Positions 34,808 to 46,600 of a DNA stretch of 64,000 nucleotides are shown piece by piece. Location: positions 3,694,001-3,758,000 of the forward strand of contig JBBDHG010000097.1 of the NCBI GenBank assembly GCA_037951165.1, read 5' to 3'. Numbering within the stretch: the first letter of the stretch is position 1; each line of letters begins with the position of its first letter. Below the pieces are notes generated by a model that was not told the origin of the DNA, searched no databases, and worked only from the letters and a program-made list of their open reading frames with translations. This stretch comes from Lophius americanus (taxonomy: Eukaryota > Chordata > Actinopteri > Lophiiformes > Lophiidae). Both the position numbers and the translations under genes were made by a program.

Positions 34808-35935
34808 ACAGCGAGCGACAGCACCGCCGGATGATGATGTTGAAGCGTCGCACCAGAGGATTGGGAATTTTGTGGGAAATGATCCAATTTACATTCTGAT
34901 TTGTGCCAGAGATCAGAAGAAACTGGTCTGCAGCATATTACACACACGTCGAAGTCACTGTCGGCTCACTGCTATGCTCATGACGTCATCACTGCCACAA
35001 GTTAAACTGGCTGGAAGGACGTCGCGTTGAGTAGATGAATGCAGATGTCATGTCCTTAGCACGTCCGCAAGTGAATTTAAATGAGATAATTTAGCCGGAA
35101 AAGAATCATAAAAAGGTGAAATTATTGAACAGAATACGATTTCTGGCATTTTCTTTTTAGCTAACATCATACAGAGTAAGGAGGGGAGGACAAAAAAAAC
35201 AAAACAAGCCAAAATCAATACAGCATGTTATTGCAATATTTGTTTGTGAAATTGTTTCACCACATGGATTATGTATTGTGATATTCTATGATTGAAATTG
35301 AAAATAATATGGAATGTTTTGGTTCTAGAATGCTAAAAACTAATAGATTTTTTTGAGCATAAAAAACAGACAGGATGAAATTGTCGTGCCGAACAACAAG
35401 TTCTATTACATAATTCTTCATCATCCATATTATTTAAGTGTCTGGCGACGCCGGCGAAGGTGGATGGACCCTACGGGACTCTGAGGTGGTTCTGAATGTT
35501 TGCTGAAGGGGTGCTCCTGCAACCACCTCACCCAAAAACCGCTTTGGGCGAAATTTCAAGAATTAAGTTTAGTTGTATTCAATTTTCCTACGGGAAAGGA
35601 ATCAGTCTGCAGAATAACCCTTTAAAAATACAAGCTGAATCAGTCTAAGACGATGACTTAAAACCAAACTACTTGATTTCTTTTTTTGTTGTAAATAATG
35701 ATTCTCTGGGTCAACAGTAGAACGGATCGGACAAACGAAGCTGCATTTGTTTTCAGCGGAGTAAAGCTCTTCAAAAATCCTGATTCATTGGTCAACAGTC
35801 CAGCTGCAGTTTAAATAAAAACAGTATTTATGTAAGATAAGTTATTTATTTATTTGTTGCCATCGTTGTGTAAGCTGATTAACTTATTTTGTGATGATCC
35901 TGTCTCTAAATGATTGTTGATGTTTGTACAGTTCT

Positions 35936-35941
35936 AATAAA
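35936..35941 (+). promoter_or_regulatory. Probable pspn poly(A) signal
   Basis: AATAAA about 1.1 kb after the pspn stop, preceded by an AT-rich 3' UTR and TGTTTGTACAG. It is the nearest good signal before the convergent wdr83 gene. Confidence 0.5.
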
Positions 35942-36250
35942 GATAAACTTGTACACGACTTAACAGTATTACAGGATGCTTATTTAACATGAAAATATGT
36001 TTCTTTATGATGTTGTGGAAAAATAAAAGTGATTATGAGATTCATACGCAGACCAATTCCTAATAATTTCTTTAATCCCGTTCTTTGGGAACTTTTACTT
36101 GCCACCCAGAGACGCAGTTGAAGCCCCTTCAGTGCGGTGAAAACGAGAAATACTCCGTTACAAGTATGATTAACATGGACAATTTTAATATAATAATAAA
36201 ATGGGAACACCTGCATCAAATCATACAACAAGTTAAAATAATATTCCAGA

Positions 36251-36256
36251 TTTATT
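36251..36256 (-). promoter_or_regulatory. Probable wdr83 poly(A) signal
   Basis: AATAAA on the minus strand, 160 bases after the wdr83 stop. With the pspn signal at 35936 it leaves about 300 bases between the two convergent gene ends. Confidence 0.45.
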
Positions 36257-36415
36257 CAATTATTCTACGCATTTTAGAACAGCATGTGTTGGATTGGAAT
36301 GACCTCCAACACGGTGATCAGGTTTTTGCTGATGTTTCTCCCTTGAGGGTCACGTGAATTCCAACTGGACAGATTGGGATGAATCTTTGCAAGGTGGTTG
36401 TACATTAAATATAGG

Positions 36416-39400
36416 TTATGTTTTTAAACATGTCTCTGGGGCTGTCCCATCCTCCTCCGTGTCCTCTGGCTCTGAAGCCCACACCTGGACACGCCCTTCC
36501 ATGGCGGTGAGGAGGCAGGTCTCTGTTGGGTGGAAGGACAGCGACTGGACCACAGCTTTCCCCACCGGCAGCTTCAGGGACAGGGATCCCTGCCGGTCAG
36601 AAGAATAACGGCGGAAATTATTTATCCCACGTTTGTTGCTACTGATGTAAACATGTCTAGTTTTGAATTGTTCTCTGTTGTTGGTATGAAAGCACAGGTT
36701 ACAGTCTGCTTAGAGAGCTTTTCAGTAGCGGTGGAACTAAACCCATCAGCCATAGCAATATAACCACTTGCCTAGTATCGTGAAGGTAATTCTTTCCGCG
36801 GAACAGGACATGGACTCTAACACGGCCCACAAGAACTTGGTCCTTGTCACTTCACTCAGATCCTTATGTTCCTGTTTCTAATAAACTTTCAAATTCCGTA
36901 CAAAAAAATTCACTTGCTGTCCAATATATTTCACCAACCGGTGGATGGTTGTAATGTTATGGCTGATCAGTGTCTCTTTATGTTTCTGTCCATTTTAATT
37001 TTGATTAAAATGTGAGAGTGAAACCATTATGTTGAATAAGCAAATCTGTGACTTACCTCCACTAGGTCCCAGCAGTAGACGTGTCCGTCCTCGGAGCAGC
37101 TCAGGACATGAGTGTCTTTACTGGACAGGCAGCAGTCCAGCTTATAACCCTTCATCTTATGTCCCGTGTACCTGAGAGTGAGCAGCAGGAAGTAGGGAGA
37201 AGGGTCGCTCAAAGGCATTAAAAACTAGTAAATAAGGTTTTATACATTTAGAGATTTTTGCCTGATCTATTCTCAGATCTTCTGTGGCATGATATGAAAA
37301 ATAGGCCGTTAAAAATGTCCAAAAATAAAACTGGTATTTAGGGCCGGAAGACGAGTCGACTCACTCTCCCAGCATTTCTCCTGTGCTCTTGTCCAGCAGT
37401 CTGACGGTTGAATCCAGGCTGGATGTCAGCGTGCACTGACCGTCCTGACTGAAGCACACACACGTGATTGGGCCTAGAACACACACATATAGACACAACC
37501 TATAACCGCCTGTGTTCTCCTGTGATTTACAGCACCGCATTTCCATAATCTTTCCTCAAACAAATGTTTGATGTTGATACTACTGAGTGTTGGGCAGTAG
37601 AGTACAAATCTTAAACTAGCTATCCGACTGAACTTTGCAGTAGATTTCTGGTATTTCATCGAAGTACAGATTTGTGAAGGGACTTATATTAGTTATATAA
37701 GTTTTTTAAAACCTAATCCTTGTTTGTTTGCAACCAGATTGGACTAATTTCTGGAAAAAAAATACTGAAGTACGCTTAAGGGCCTTATATACGTATATAA
37801 AACACTGTTTATATAGCAGATTGTCTCTGGTGTTGTGAGTAATACAAACAATCAAATAAAAACGTTTTTTAATTATCATCTAACATGAAAAATGTAAGAA
37901 AATACATTTCTTTGTTTTCAAAACTGGAGTATTCATCTTCCATCATTCAAGTAGTCTGGACCCCATCAGCAATGACAACAGCAGCAATCCTCCTCTTCAT
38001 GGGCCGCAACGATCTCAGGATGATGTCATCACAGGGGCGGAGACCCACTCTTTGGTCAGGGCTGCTGGTGAGTGTGTGGACCAACCCCACAGCTTCTCAT
38101 GACGGTTAAGGTCAGTGTTCATCACTGCTCAGTCAAGATCACGCCGATGTCATCCAGGGGTAGGTTGATAGGCGTTAAACTAATCGTGTCTTGAGGATTT
38201 CTCATCATTATGGCATGTACTGGTCCTTCATGGATGCCCCTGGCTTCTGCTGCTCTAAGGGTTGCCAGATGGAACTTGTTCCTCAGGCAGGGCTGGAGTG
38301 CCTGAGTAACAGGATCTATCCGTTCCTCAGGATCAGGATGGAGTCTGATCCTGGGTTGCAGGATGTTGGGGCGTTCTCTAACAGAGATCAGCCATGATCT
38401 CGGCATGGAAACCGATCACATAACACCGGCATGAGCTTTTCTCCGCTGGTTTCCTGTGCTGTACGGCATTGATTTTAAGATTTTACAGTTGTTATTTAGG
38501 CCTTAAATGAGTTAACAACTCTTCATCCTTTGAGTTTGTAAAACCAGATGCTCCTTGACATTCATCGGTCCTAATTCAAACTATATTTGACTGGGCCTTT
38601 GCAGTGGCATCGCCAATCGTTTGGAATGGTCTATCCATGCAAATCAGATCTGCACAGCGCTTTCTTTAAAATGAAACTTTTATGACTGGCTTTTAATTCT
38701 AGGTAATCCGCTTATCTTAAATGCTTCTTTTCTTTTCTTCTATCCTTCAAGCTGACTTGATTTTAACTTCACTTATTTTGTGTTTTTATCTTAACTTGTC
38801 CTAATCTGTTCAGCACTTTGTTCAACTCTTTATGGACGTGTTAAGCACGCAATAGAAATAAACTTTGACTCTAGCTTGAGTCACATTCCAGCTTTGTCAG
38901 TTTGTAACATTTACTAATATGAGCAGCAATAGTTCATATCATCTATGAGTGATGAAACACTGTTGTGAAAGAGTTTACTCACTATTGACGAAGTCAACAT
39001 GCAGCTGTCCCATTCTCAGGTCGTAGCGCCTCACTCTCCCGTCAACCGACCTTAACACAAAAAGAGAAAAAAAATGAAGATTGTCTGACTTGCGGGAAGA
39101 TAAATGGAGGAGAGATGGAGGATGGATGGAGAAGAGATGAGGAGATTGACGTTCTAAGGGTCTTACCCGGTAAGTAGTTCGTGTTGTACCACCTTCAGGC
39201 TGCTTACACTATCTCGGGCCTCATCTAGAATCTGGATGGGCTCGAATCGTCTGGACCTGGCATCCCAGCACCGAACTGTCCCGTCTATAGATCCTGGAGA
39301 ACACGCAAACAAATCGATTAATAGACTAAGGTCCCGCTAAAACACAATCTTGTAAAAGTGTCAAAATATGTCACTGAGCTAGTCGTACAAATACTCCATT

Positions 39401-42400
39401 ACAGGCACATGACATGACTCAGGACTCACCCGACAAGATGACTGTTGCCTCTTCGTTGAACTGGACACAGTTTACTTTCTGTCGGCAGGGAATTTAAGGA
39501 AAAACAAAAGAGATACAAATCAAAGATTGAATAAATACATGCAAGAGAGCGGCAAAGATATAAAAGCTTTTTAGATACCAGAACTGACCCCAGCGTGACC
39601 TCTCAGTTTGCGTGTGACCTGGCCGGTGGCGACGTCCCACAGGATCACTGTCTTATCAGAGCTGCAGGAGCAGAGCTGGCTGTTGTCATAGGAACTGTCC
39701 AAATGATAAACAAACTCTGTCACCTCCTGAAGATTTCTGCAGCGCAGCTTTTGAGCAGTTTTCTTCCATTTTTAATTTTCGATCATTTCTTTGATGGATT
39801 GATTGGATGAACCTGGACTATTTGCCTAGATGAACCTGGACTATTTCCCTGGATTAAATCTGGACTATTTCCCTGGATGAACCTGGACTATTTCCCTGGA
39901 TGAACCTGGACTATTTCCCTGGATTAAATCTGGACTATTTCCCTGGATGAACCTGGACTATTTCCCTGGATGAACCTGGACTATTTCCCTGGATTAAATC
40001 TGGACTATTTCCCTGGATGAACCTGGACTATTTCCCTAGATGAACCTGGACTTTTTCCTTTGATGAACCTGGACTATTTCCCTGGATCAACTTGGACTAT
40101 TTCCCTGGATGAACCTGGACTATTTCCCTGGATGAACCTGGACTATTTCCCTGGATTAAATCTGGACTATTTCCCTGGATGAACCTGGACTATTTCCCTG
40201 GATTAAATCTGGACTATTTCCCTGGATGAACCTGGACTATTTCCCTGGATGAATCTGGACTATTTCCCTGGATGAACCTGGACTATTTCCCTGGATTAAA
40301 TCTGGACTATTTCCCTGGATGAACCTGGACTATTTCCCTGGATTAAATCTGGACTATTTCCCTGGATGAACCTGGACTATTTCCCTGGATTAAATCTGGA
40401 CTATTTCCCTGGATGAACCTGGACTATTTCCCTGGATGAATCTGGACTATTTCCCTGGATGAACCTGGACTATTTCCCTGGATTAAATCTGGACTATTTC
40501 CCTGGATGAATCTGGACTATTTCCCTGGATTAAATCTGGACTATTTCCCTGGATGAACCTGGACTATTTCCCTGGATGAACCTGGACTATTTCCCTGGAT
40601 TAAATCTGGACTATTTCCCTGGATGAACCTGGACTATTTCCCTGGATGAACCTGGACTATTTCCCTGGATGAACCTGGACTTTTTCCTTTGATGAACCTT
40701 GACTATTTCCCTGGATGAACCTGGACTATTTCCCTGGATGAACCTGGACTATTTCCCTGGATGAACCTGGACTATTTCCCTGGATTAAATCTGGACTATT
40801 TCCCTGGATGAACCTGGACTATTTCCCTGGATGAACCTGGACTTTTTCCTTTGATGAACCTTGACTATTTCCCTGGATGCACCTGGACTATTTCCCTGGA
40901 TGAACCTGGACTATTTCCCTGGATGAACCTGGACTATTTCCCTGGATTAAATCTGGACTATTTCCCTGGATTGAACCTGGACTATTTCCCTGGACGAACC
41001 TGGACTATTTCCCTGGACGAACCTTAGTAATCAGAGTGCCTGAGTGTGAAGCACTTGACAAATTGCTATGGCTACACATTGGTGTGAAAAGAAGTAGGAG
41101 AAATATTAGTTATTCCGTAACATGCAGCTGTATTTTCTTTTATTGCAGTTTTCAATTGAGAATTGCCATGTTGTCACGGTTACAGGTTGAACTAATTAGG
41201 CGAATTCCGGCCGTTTCCGATAGAATTCGTTTTTTTTTAAATTTTCTGCGATTTTTGTCAAAGCACTTTGTGAAATGTTAATAAAAATGATATCGGAGTA
41301 GTCCTGATCAAGCAGCAAATTTCGATGTATAATTTGCATACATGCTGTGAAAGCTGAGAGACCAGATACACTACAATAAATGGTTCTGAAGAAAACATGG
41401 TCAGAAGTTTCTAGTAGGCACCTGCTCTGTGCCTGCAGAGACAGATGCTGAATTTCTAAATTTTTCCCAGAATACAGTTTATTTTTAAATAGTAACCATT
41501 AAGTGATTTTCTGAACCATATATATATCGTTTCATGGTATAATATGATTAAGGAGTGAATTCCATACTGGAATTTCTGGAACTCCATCTCTCTTTCAGCC
41601 ATCTGTGTGTGACCTCAGACAAAGCATGCATATAAGTAATATTTGTTCCAAACCCAGCAGACAGACACAGCTACTGCTTTACTCTCTAACCATTTAAATT
41701 ATAATACCTAATAAAGAGCTAGACCAAACAGAATATGACAATTCAACTACCTTTCTGCGTCCAGAACCTCGTATCCATGGCCGCTGTACGTCTTCAGCAG
41801 GGTTCCTCGGCTGACACTCCACAGCTTTAGAGATTTGTCACTGCCACAAGACAGCAGGTAGTTCCCGTCAGCTGAATGCAGACGGAGACACATGACATAG
41901 AGACTGGTGTAAGCTGATGACATATTATGGATGAATCATGAGTCACGTGCACGATTCGCTCTCAGAGCGCTTCATGCTAAACACAAAAGAGCATTAGGAG
42001 ACAGCGAACCTCGACCAAGGTTGAGCATTCTATCCAAAGGTTTGCATCTCCATGTGAGTTACATTCCTATTTAACTGCAAAAGTATGAGAACATAATTTT
42101 CTATTCAACTGGATGGAAACTTCACAAATGCTAAATAGCCTGTTCAAATCCCTGACACCCATCTCCGATAGGTCCCTTACAGATCTGCTTTTTCGGAATG
42201 TTATCGGTTAGATTATGTGCACCAATCTGACACAAAACTTAAACCATCCCCTCAGTCATTTAGCCATCAGATTTCAGCCCTTGTCAAAGTCTGTCAGATC
42301 CATAAACTCAATTCAAAATTGAGATGGTGAGATGATTGGACATGTGCAAAGGAGGGATAGTGGATACATGGGTAGAATGATGATAGAGATGGGGCTGACA

Positions 42401-42797
42401 GGCAGGAGAAAGGGGGAAGACAGAAGAGGAGGTTTCTGGATTTGATGAAACCGGATTTGCAGGTGGTTGGTGAGACAGAAGAAGATGCAGAGGGCAGAAG
42501 AAGATGTAAAAAGATGATCCAATGTAGCAATCCTATAGGGAACAGGAAAATGATTCTGGCCCCGGACTTCAAGTCAGTGGTTCTAATATTATTTTCTGAT
42601 CAGTGTACATCTTCACCGTTTTTCCTTTATACCTTGGGCATTGGCTAAAGCCAGAACTGATACCTCTACTTTATTTGGATGATATTAGTCTAACCGTTGA
42701 AGCGAACAGCCCGGACAGCTCCTTGCTGACAGTCTATGGTTTTGAGCAGATGTTGAGGAAGCAGGGGAGCCTGAGGTCTTGGCTGAGGGAACGCCAT
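36416..42797 (-). CDS. wdr83: WD repeat protein 83 (MORG1), complete coding region, nine exons
   Basis: Minus-strand coding exons: 42797-42695, 41871-41751, 39694-39589, 39478-39430, 39293-39167, 39050-38983, 37473-37365, 37171-37057 and 36589-36416. They sum to 972 bases, 323 aa (human 315), with all phases matching. The protein starts MAFPQPRPQAPLLPQHLLKT and forms a seven-bladed WD40 propeller. Repeat signatures include CGSDKSLKLWS, SSDKTVILWDV, GSIDGTVRCWDAR, GSVDGRVRRYDLR, SSLDSTVRLLDK and CSEDGHVYCWDL. WDR83 is a scaffold in ERK signalling and is found in spliceosomes. An acceptor-like CACGCAG eight bases before the ATG suggests a separate 5' UTR exon. It is head-to-head with wdr83os. 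A large minisatellite lies in the intron between exons 2 and 3. A near-terminal stretch of acidic residues (SEPEDTEED) is normal for the family. Confidence 0.95.
36905..36985 (-). mobile_element. Tc1-like terminal fragment in wdr83
   Basis: CACTTGCTGTCCAATATATT, then GGTTGTAATGTTATGGCTGA and TCAGTG is the same terminal region as at 22590-22640 and 54005-54075. It lies in the last wdr83 intron. Confidence 0.5.
37925..38410 (-). other. Unidentified low-complexity-free segment with a 94-codon minus frame
   Basis: In the wdr83 intron between exons 6 and 7, the minus strand is open from 38406 to 38122 (MPRSWLISVRERPNILQPRI and onward, with GIHEGPVHAIMMRNPQDTIS). Base composition is more gene-like than its surroundings. 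I do not recognise it. It lacks clear splice signals and may be a transposon-derived fragment. Confidence 0.3.
38570..38872 (+). mobile_element. L2-type LINE 3' end in wdr83 intron
   Basis: ATCGTTTGGAATGGTCTATC (WNGLS region) and GAAACTTTTATGACTGGCTT then a tail GTGTTAAGCACGCAATAGAA and ATAAACTTTGACT follow the order of an L2 3' end. It is antisense to wdr83. Confidence 0.5.
39800..41033 (+). repeat. 23/24-bp minisatellite in wdr83 intron
   Basis: Over 50 units alternate between GGATGAACCTGGACTATTTC-CCT (23) and GGATTAAATCTGGACTATTT-CCCT (24), often as a 70-base trio. A rarer block with CTTTTTCCTTTGATGAAC is at 40051, 40680 and 40842; the last two are 162 bases apart, seven units. The core GAACCTGGACT is shared with the arrays beside pspn exon 1. 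Confidence 0.92.
41881..42324. other. wdr83 intron 1, left part
   Basis: No exon or repeat is supported, apart from a string AGCGAACCTCGACCAAGGTT that may be the edge of the (GTTT)n repeat family. Confidence 0.35.
42325..42500 (+). mobile_element. RTE-type LINE 3' fragment
   Basis: GATGATTGGACATGTGCAAA, then GGAGGGATAGTGGATACATG and GAGATGGGGCTGACAGGCAG correspond to the WFGHVQRRDSGYIGRRMLEM-like end of RTE polymerase, followed by GRRKG. It is in reverse to wdr83, in intron 1. A related fragment is at 23085-23275. Confidence 0.55.
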
Positions 42798-42805
42798 CAC
42801 ACGTC

Positions 42806-43652
42806 CTGCGTGAGCAGAAAAGAACACGAACTTTGCCTTCATGATGGTTTGGTTTACCAAAAACTTAAAAAATAAAATTAAAAAAAGACTAGAAAAGCAC
42901 ACTCAACGTGAGTATAATTTATTTCTCGTATATAAAAAGAAACACAAGTTATAGGTTTTTTCTCTAGGGGAACCAGTTTGTAATCCATAGCTAGACAGAA
43001 CCATACAACTCTAATAATTTGACACACAAATACGTTTCTGCGTATTCTTTCATTTTACTCACGTTTTTATCAGAGCTTGATTTCACTTGAGAAAATTATC
43101 ATGTTGATAGTTCTGGTCCAACCAATGTTGAAAGTCGCGTGTATCCGGCTTGTAAACATTAGCCATTCATCGCACGCATCATACCCACAATGCACTCATT
43201 CAGGGCACATATACATGTCGAAATAAAAGTATAAAAGCGTTCATCTCGTTACATTATGCGTTGTGTGTTCTATTTAAACTTTTATTTTGGAATTCACCGG
43301 ATATGCCTTCCCTTCGGATGTCACGTGTCAAATCATTCTGCGGTTCCAATTGCTGGAAAATCGATTATGTCCTCTTGTTACCCCAGAAATTTGTAATCTT
43401 TCCACTTCTAAAGTGGAAAGTCTTCAATCATGATTTTAGAGTACTAATTATTGGAAAAAAATGCACTCTGTGAATAAACGTATATAAACATTAGCCTCGT
43501 TAATTATTTCAGTATTTTATTTTGAAGTCCAACGGATTTTGCTACCCCTGTTCCTTCCGGAGACGAATACATAGCTCTAGGTCACTGGAGTATACATTTC
43601 TTAGAATAAAACACTCCAGGATCACATTATTACGTCAGTAAATTATAACGCC
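42806..43652. promoter_or_regulatory. Bidirectional promoter of wdr83 and wdr83os
   Basis: The two start codons are 856 bases apart and point away from each other. The interval has a CCAAT box at about 43120-43125 and an ETS-like CTTCCGG at 43554-43560, without TATA. Head-to-head placement matches the human WDR83-WDR83OS pair. One or both genes may have 5' UTR exons here. Confidence 0.5.
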
Positions 43653-46600
43653 ATGTCTTCCAATAACATGTCAGACCCGAGGAGACAAAATAAGATTTTA
43701 AGGTGAGTGTTTCCTACAGGAAAACGTGTTCTTGACGGAAATAGTTGCTATTTGTTAGCTAACGACTAACTAGCTAATCCTCAGCACCAGTCATTATCTT
43801 AAAGGGATTAGTGATTACCCTGCCAAATTTGTTCGATTCATAACCGACCCCAAACTAAAGTTAATCGCCTAATATTTTGAGGGTTATAAGTGATGTATAA
43901 ATACGTCACTTTTTAAAAGGTTTTATGAAAAAGAAGTTTTCTTTCCCATCTATTTACATTTCCGTGATATTAAACATGACAAGCAATACCATACCTGGCC
44001 AAATCCATGTTGACATCCGTGTTGAGTGATAGGATCATTCACAATACAATCTAGCAACTCTCACACAATCATAAAGCGGTGGCAGACGTTAACTTCCCAT
44101 CACGGAGTAAATAACATTCCCAAGAACCTGCCTATGGAACAGCTATTGGGAACTATTATAGGTTCAGAGTTTTGCCCATAGTGATTTAGACTGCAGATGA
44201 AGGACCGCTACCTGCAGAACCACAACTGCTTGAACTGTTATTTTGGTCTGGACTATGGAATTTACTGTGCTTTCATCAAATTTCTTAAGGCTCTTTGAGA
44301 ACTTTACTGTTCTGCCTAGAACCTTAACCCCACCCATAACCTTTTTATGAATGTTAACAATTACTTTTTTTGAATTCTTTATTGTCCAATTGACCTCACT
44401 AATTCTGACAACATATCACTGCAGGCAGGTTCTGAAAACTGTTAGCTTTCCTGAAAAATTTGACATTTCTCGTTCGGTTTAGCCCTTACATTGAAACCAT
44501 TGACAGGTTAAGTCAAATAACACACAATATCTCGTTACCATGGCACCGGTCAGTGAATGGGATATATGAGGCAACGTGTCTGATGCAGGAAAAATGGGCT
44601 GGCAAAAGGATCTGAGATATTTTGACGAGGACAAGATTGTAATGGTTAGAAGGCTTGGTCGGAGCATAACCAGAACTGCAGGTGTTTTCGGTGTCCCTGG
44701 TCAGCAGTGGTTAGTACCTACTAAAAATATAATGTCAAAGAAAAGACATCTGCTGCATTTGTAACAGGGTCAGGGATGACCAATAATCACCGATGTACGT
44801 GGTGAGCAAATAAAATTGCTGAAAAAGTTAATCCTGGTTCTGATAAGAATGTTTTGGAACATATTATTATTATTATTACAGCGCATCTCAGAGCTGTTTT
44901 GGCTGCAAAAGAAAGACCTCCATTATATTAGGCATGTTATAACTATGTTATGGCATGTCAATGTAGGAGTGATATCGTAATGTTGACAGTGAATCTCACA
45001 TTAAAATAATAATACATAAACATTGTGTGTTTTTGGTTTTGGTTTCGTAGGTACAAGCCGCCCAGCACAGAGTCCAATCCCACACTGGAGGACCCCACAC
45101 CGGACTACATGAACCTACTCGGCATGATATTCAGCATGTGTGGACTGATGCTCAAGGTGACCAACACACTCTGAACATCTTCATACCTCTCCCTGTCCTG
45201 TCCTTTTTGTGTCTATGTGTTTGTGTCCGCACCAAAGGAGTGTTGCCCATGAACGGCGGACCTCGGTCCAACTCAATCATTCCATTTAGAAAATTAAAGG
45301 TAAACTCACCTGTTGGATGAAATAATGGATTGGAGTTTTTGACTTTCAGCACTGAGGACACAATAAAACAAACAGAGGAGACAGCAGATGGCACATTGCC
45401 AGGTGGTCTTTCAAGTCCAGTAGTGTCTAATGTTTTTTCAGTTTTTCTTTTTTATTAACAAAGAACTATTTTTACCTGATGTACTTTTTTTAAAGAAACA
45501 AATGGCACAAATAATTTCATGAATGATCTTAGAATTTAAAAGGAAAAGGCTGACTACTTTTTCAAAAGTTTTGGTTTACACTCTGCTCTCCACTACCTCT
45601 CAGTATTCCAAGGGATGTAAAAAAAATAATACTAACTCCAAATCGATAGAGATTTGGATTGATACGATGTTATCCTACTTATGTCACATTACAATATTAA
45701 CGCAATATTTAACATTTTGCGATATTGTGGGTATTTTGATCAATATCTTGTGATTTTTTTTTTCTGTTTTAAACAGCATCCACCAGCATACATTGCACCC
45801 AGAAAGTATCCACAGCGCTTCACTTTTTCCACATCTTGTTATGTTACAGCATTGTTCCAAAATTGATTAAATTAATTTTTCCCCCCAAAATTCTACAGAC
45901 AATACCCAATAATGACAAAGCAAAAAAACTTTCTTTTAAATTTTTGCAAATGTATTCAAAATAAAGAACGAAAAAATTTAACATGTACATTAGCATTCAC
46001 AGCCTTTGCCATGATACTCAAAATTGAGCTTGGGTGCATCCTGTTTCCACTGATCATCCTTGAAATGTTTCTACAACTTGATTGGAGTCCACCTGACATG
46101 ATTTGGAAAGTCACACACCTTTCTATATAAGGTCCCACAGTTGACAGTGCATGTCAGCATAAACAAAGCCAGGAAGTCCAAAGAATTGTCTGTAGACCTC
46201 CTAGACAGGATTGTACCAAGGCACAGATCTGTGAATTGTACAAAAAAAAATCTGTAGCATTGAAGGTCCCAATGAGCACAGTTGCCTCAATCATCCGTAA
46301 ATGGAAGAAGTTTGGAACCACCAGGACTCCTCCCAGAGCTGGCTGCCCGGCCAAACTGTGTGATCGGAGGAAAGGGGCCTACGACAGGAAGGTGACCAAG
46401 AACTCGATGGTTACTCGGATAGAGCGTGACCATATCATAATCTCTCAGTGGAGAGAGGAGAACCCTGCAGAAGCACAACCATTTCTGCAGCACTCCACCA
46501 ATCAGGCCTGTATGAGAGAGGACCCAGACGGAAGCCACTCCTCATTAAAAGGCACATGACAGCTTGCTTGGAGTTGCCAAAAGCTACCTCAAGGACTCTC

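Noticed and set aside
34507..35030. Alternative frames of 78 and 145 codons over pspn exon 2
   Set aside because: Frame shadows of the cystine-knot coding exon. The 145-codon frame also runs through the 3' UTR.
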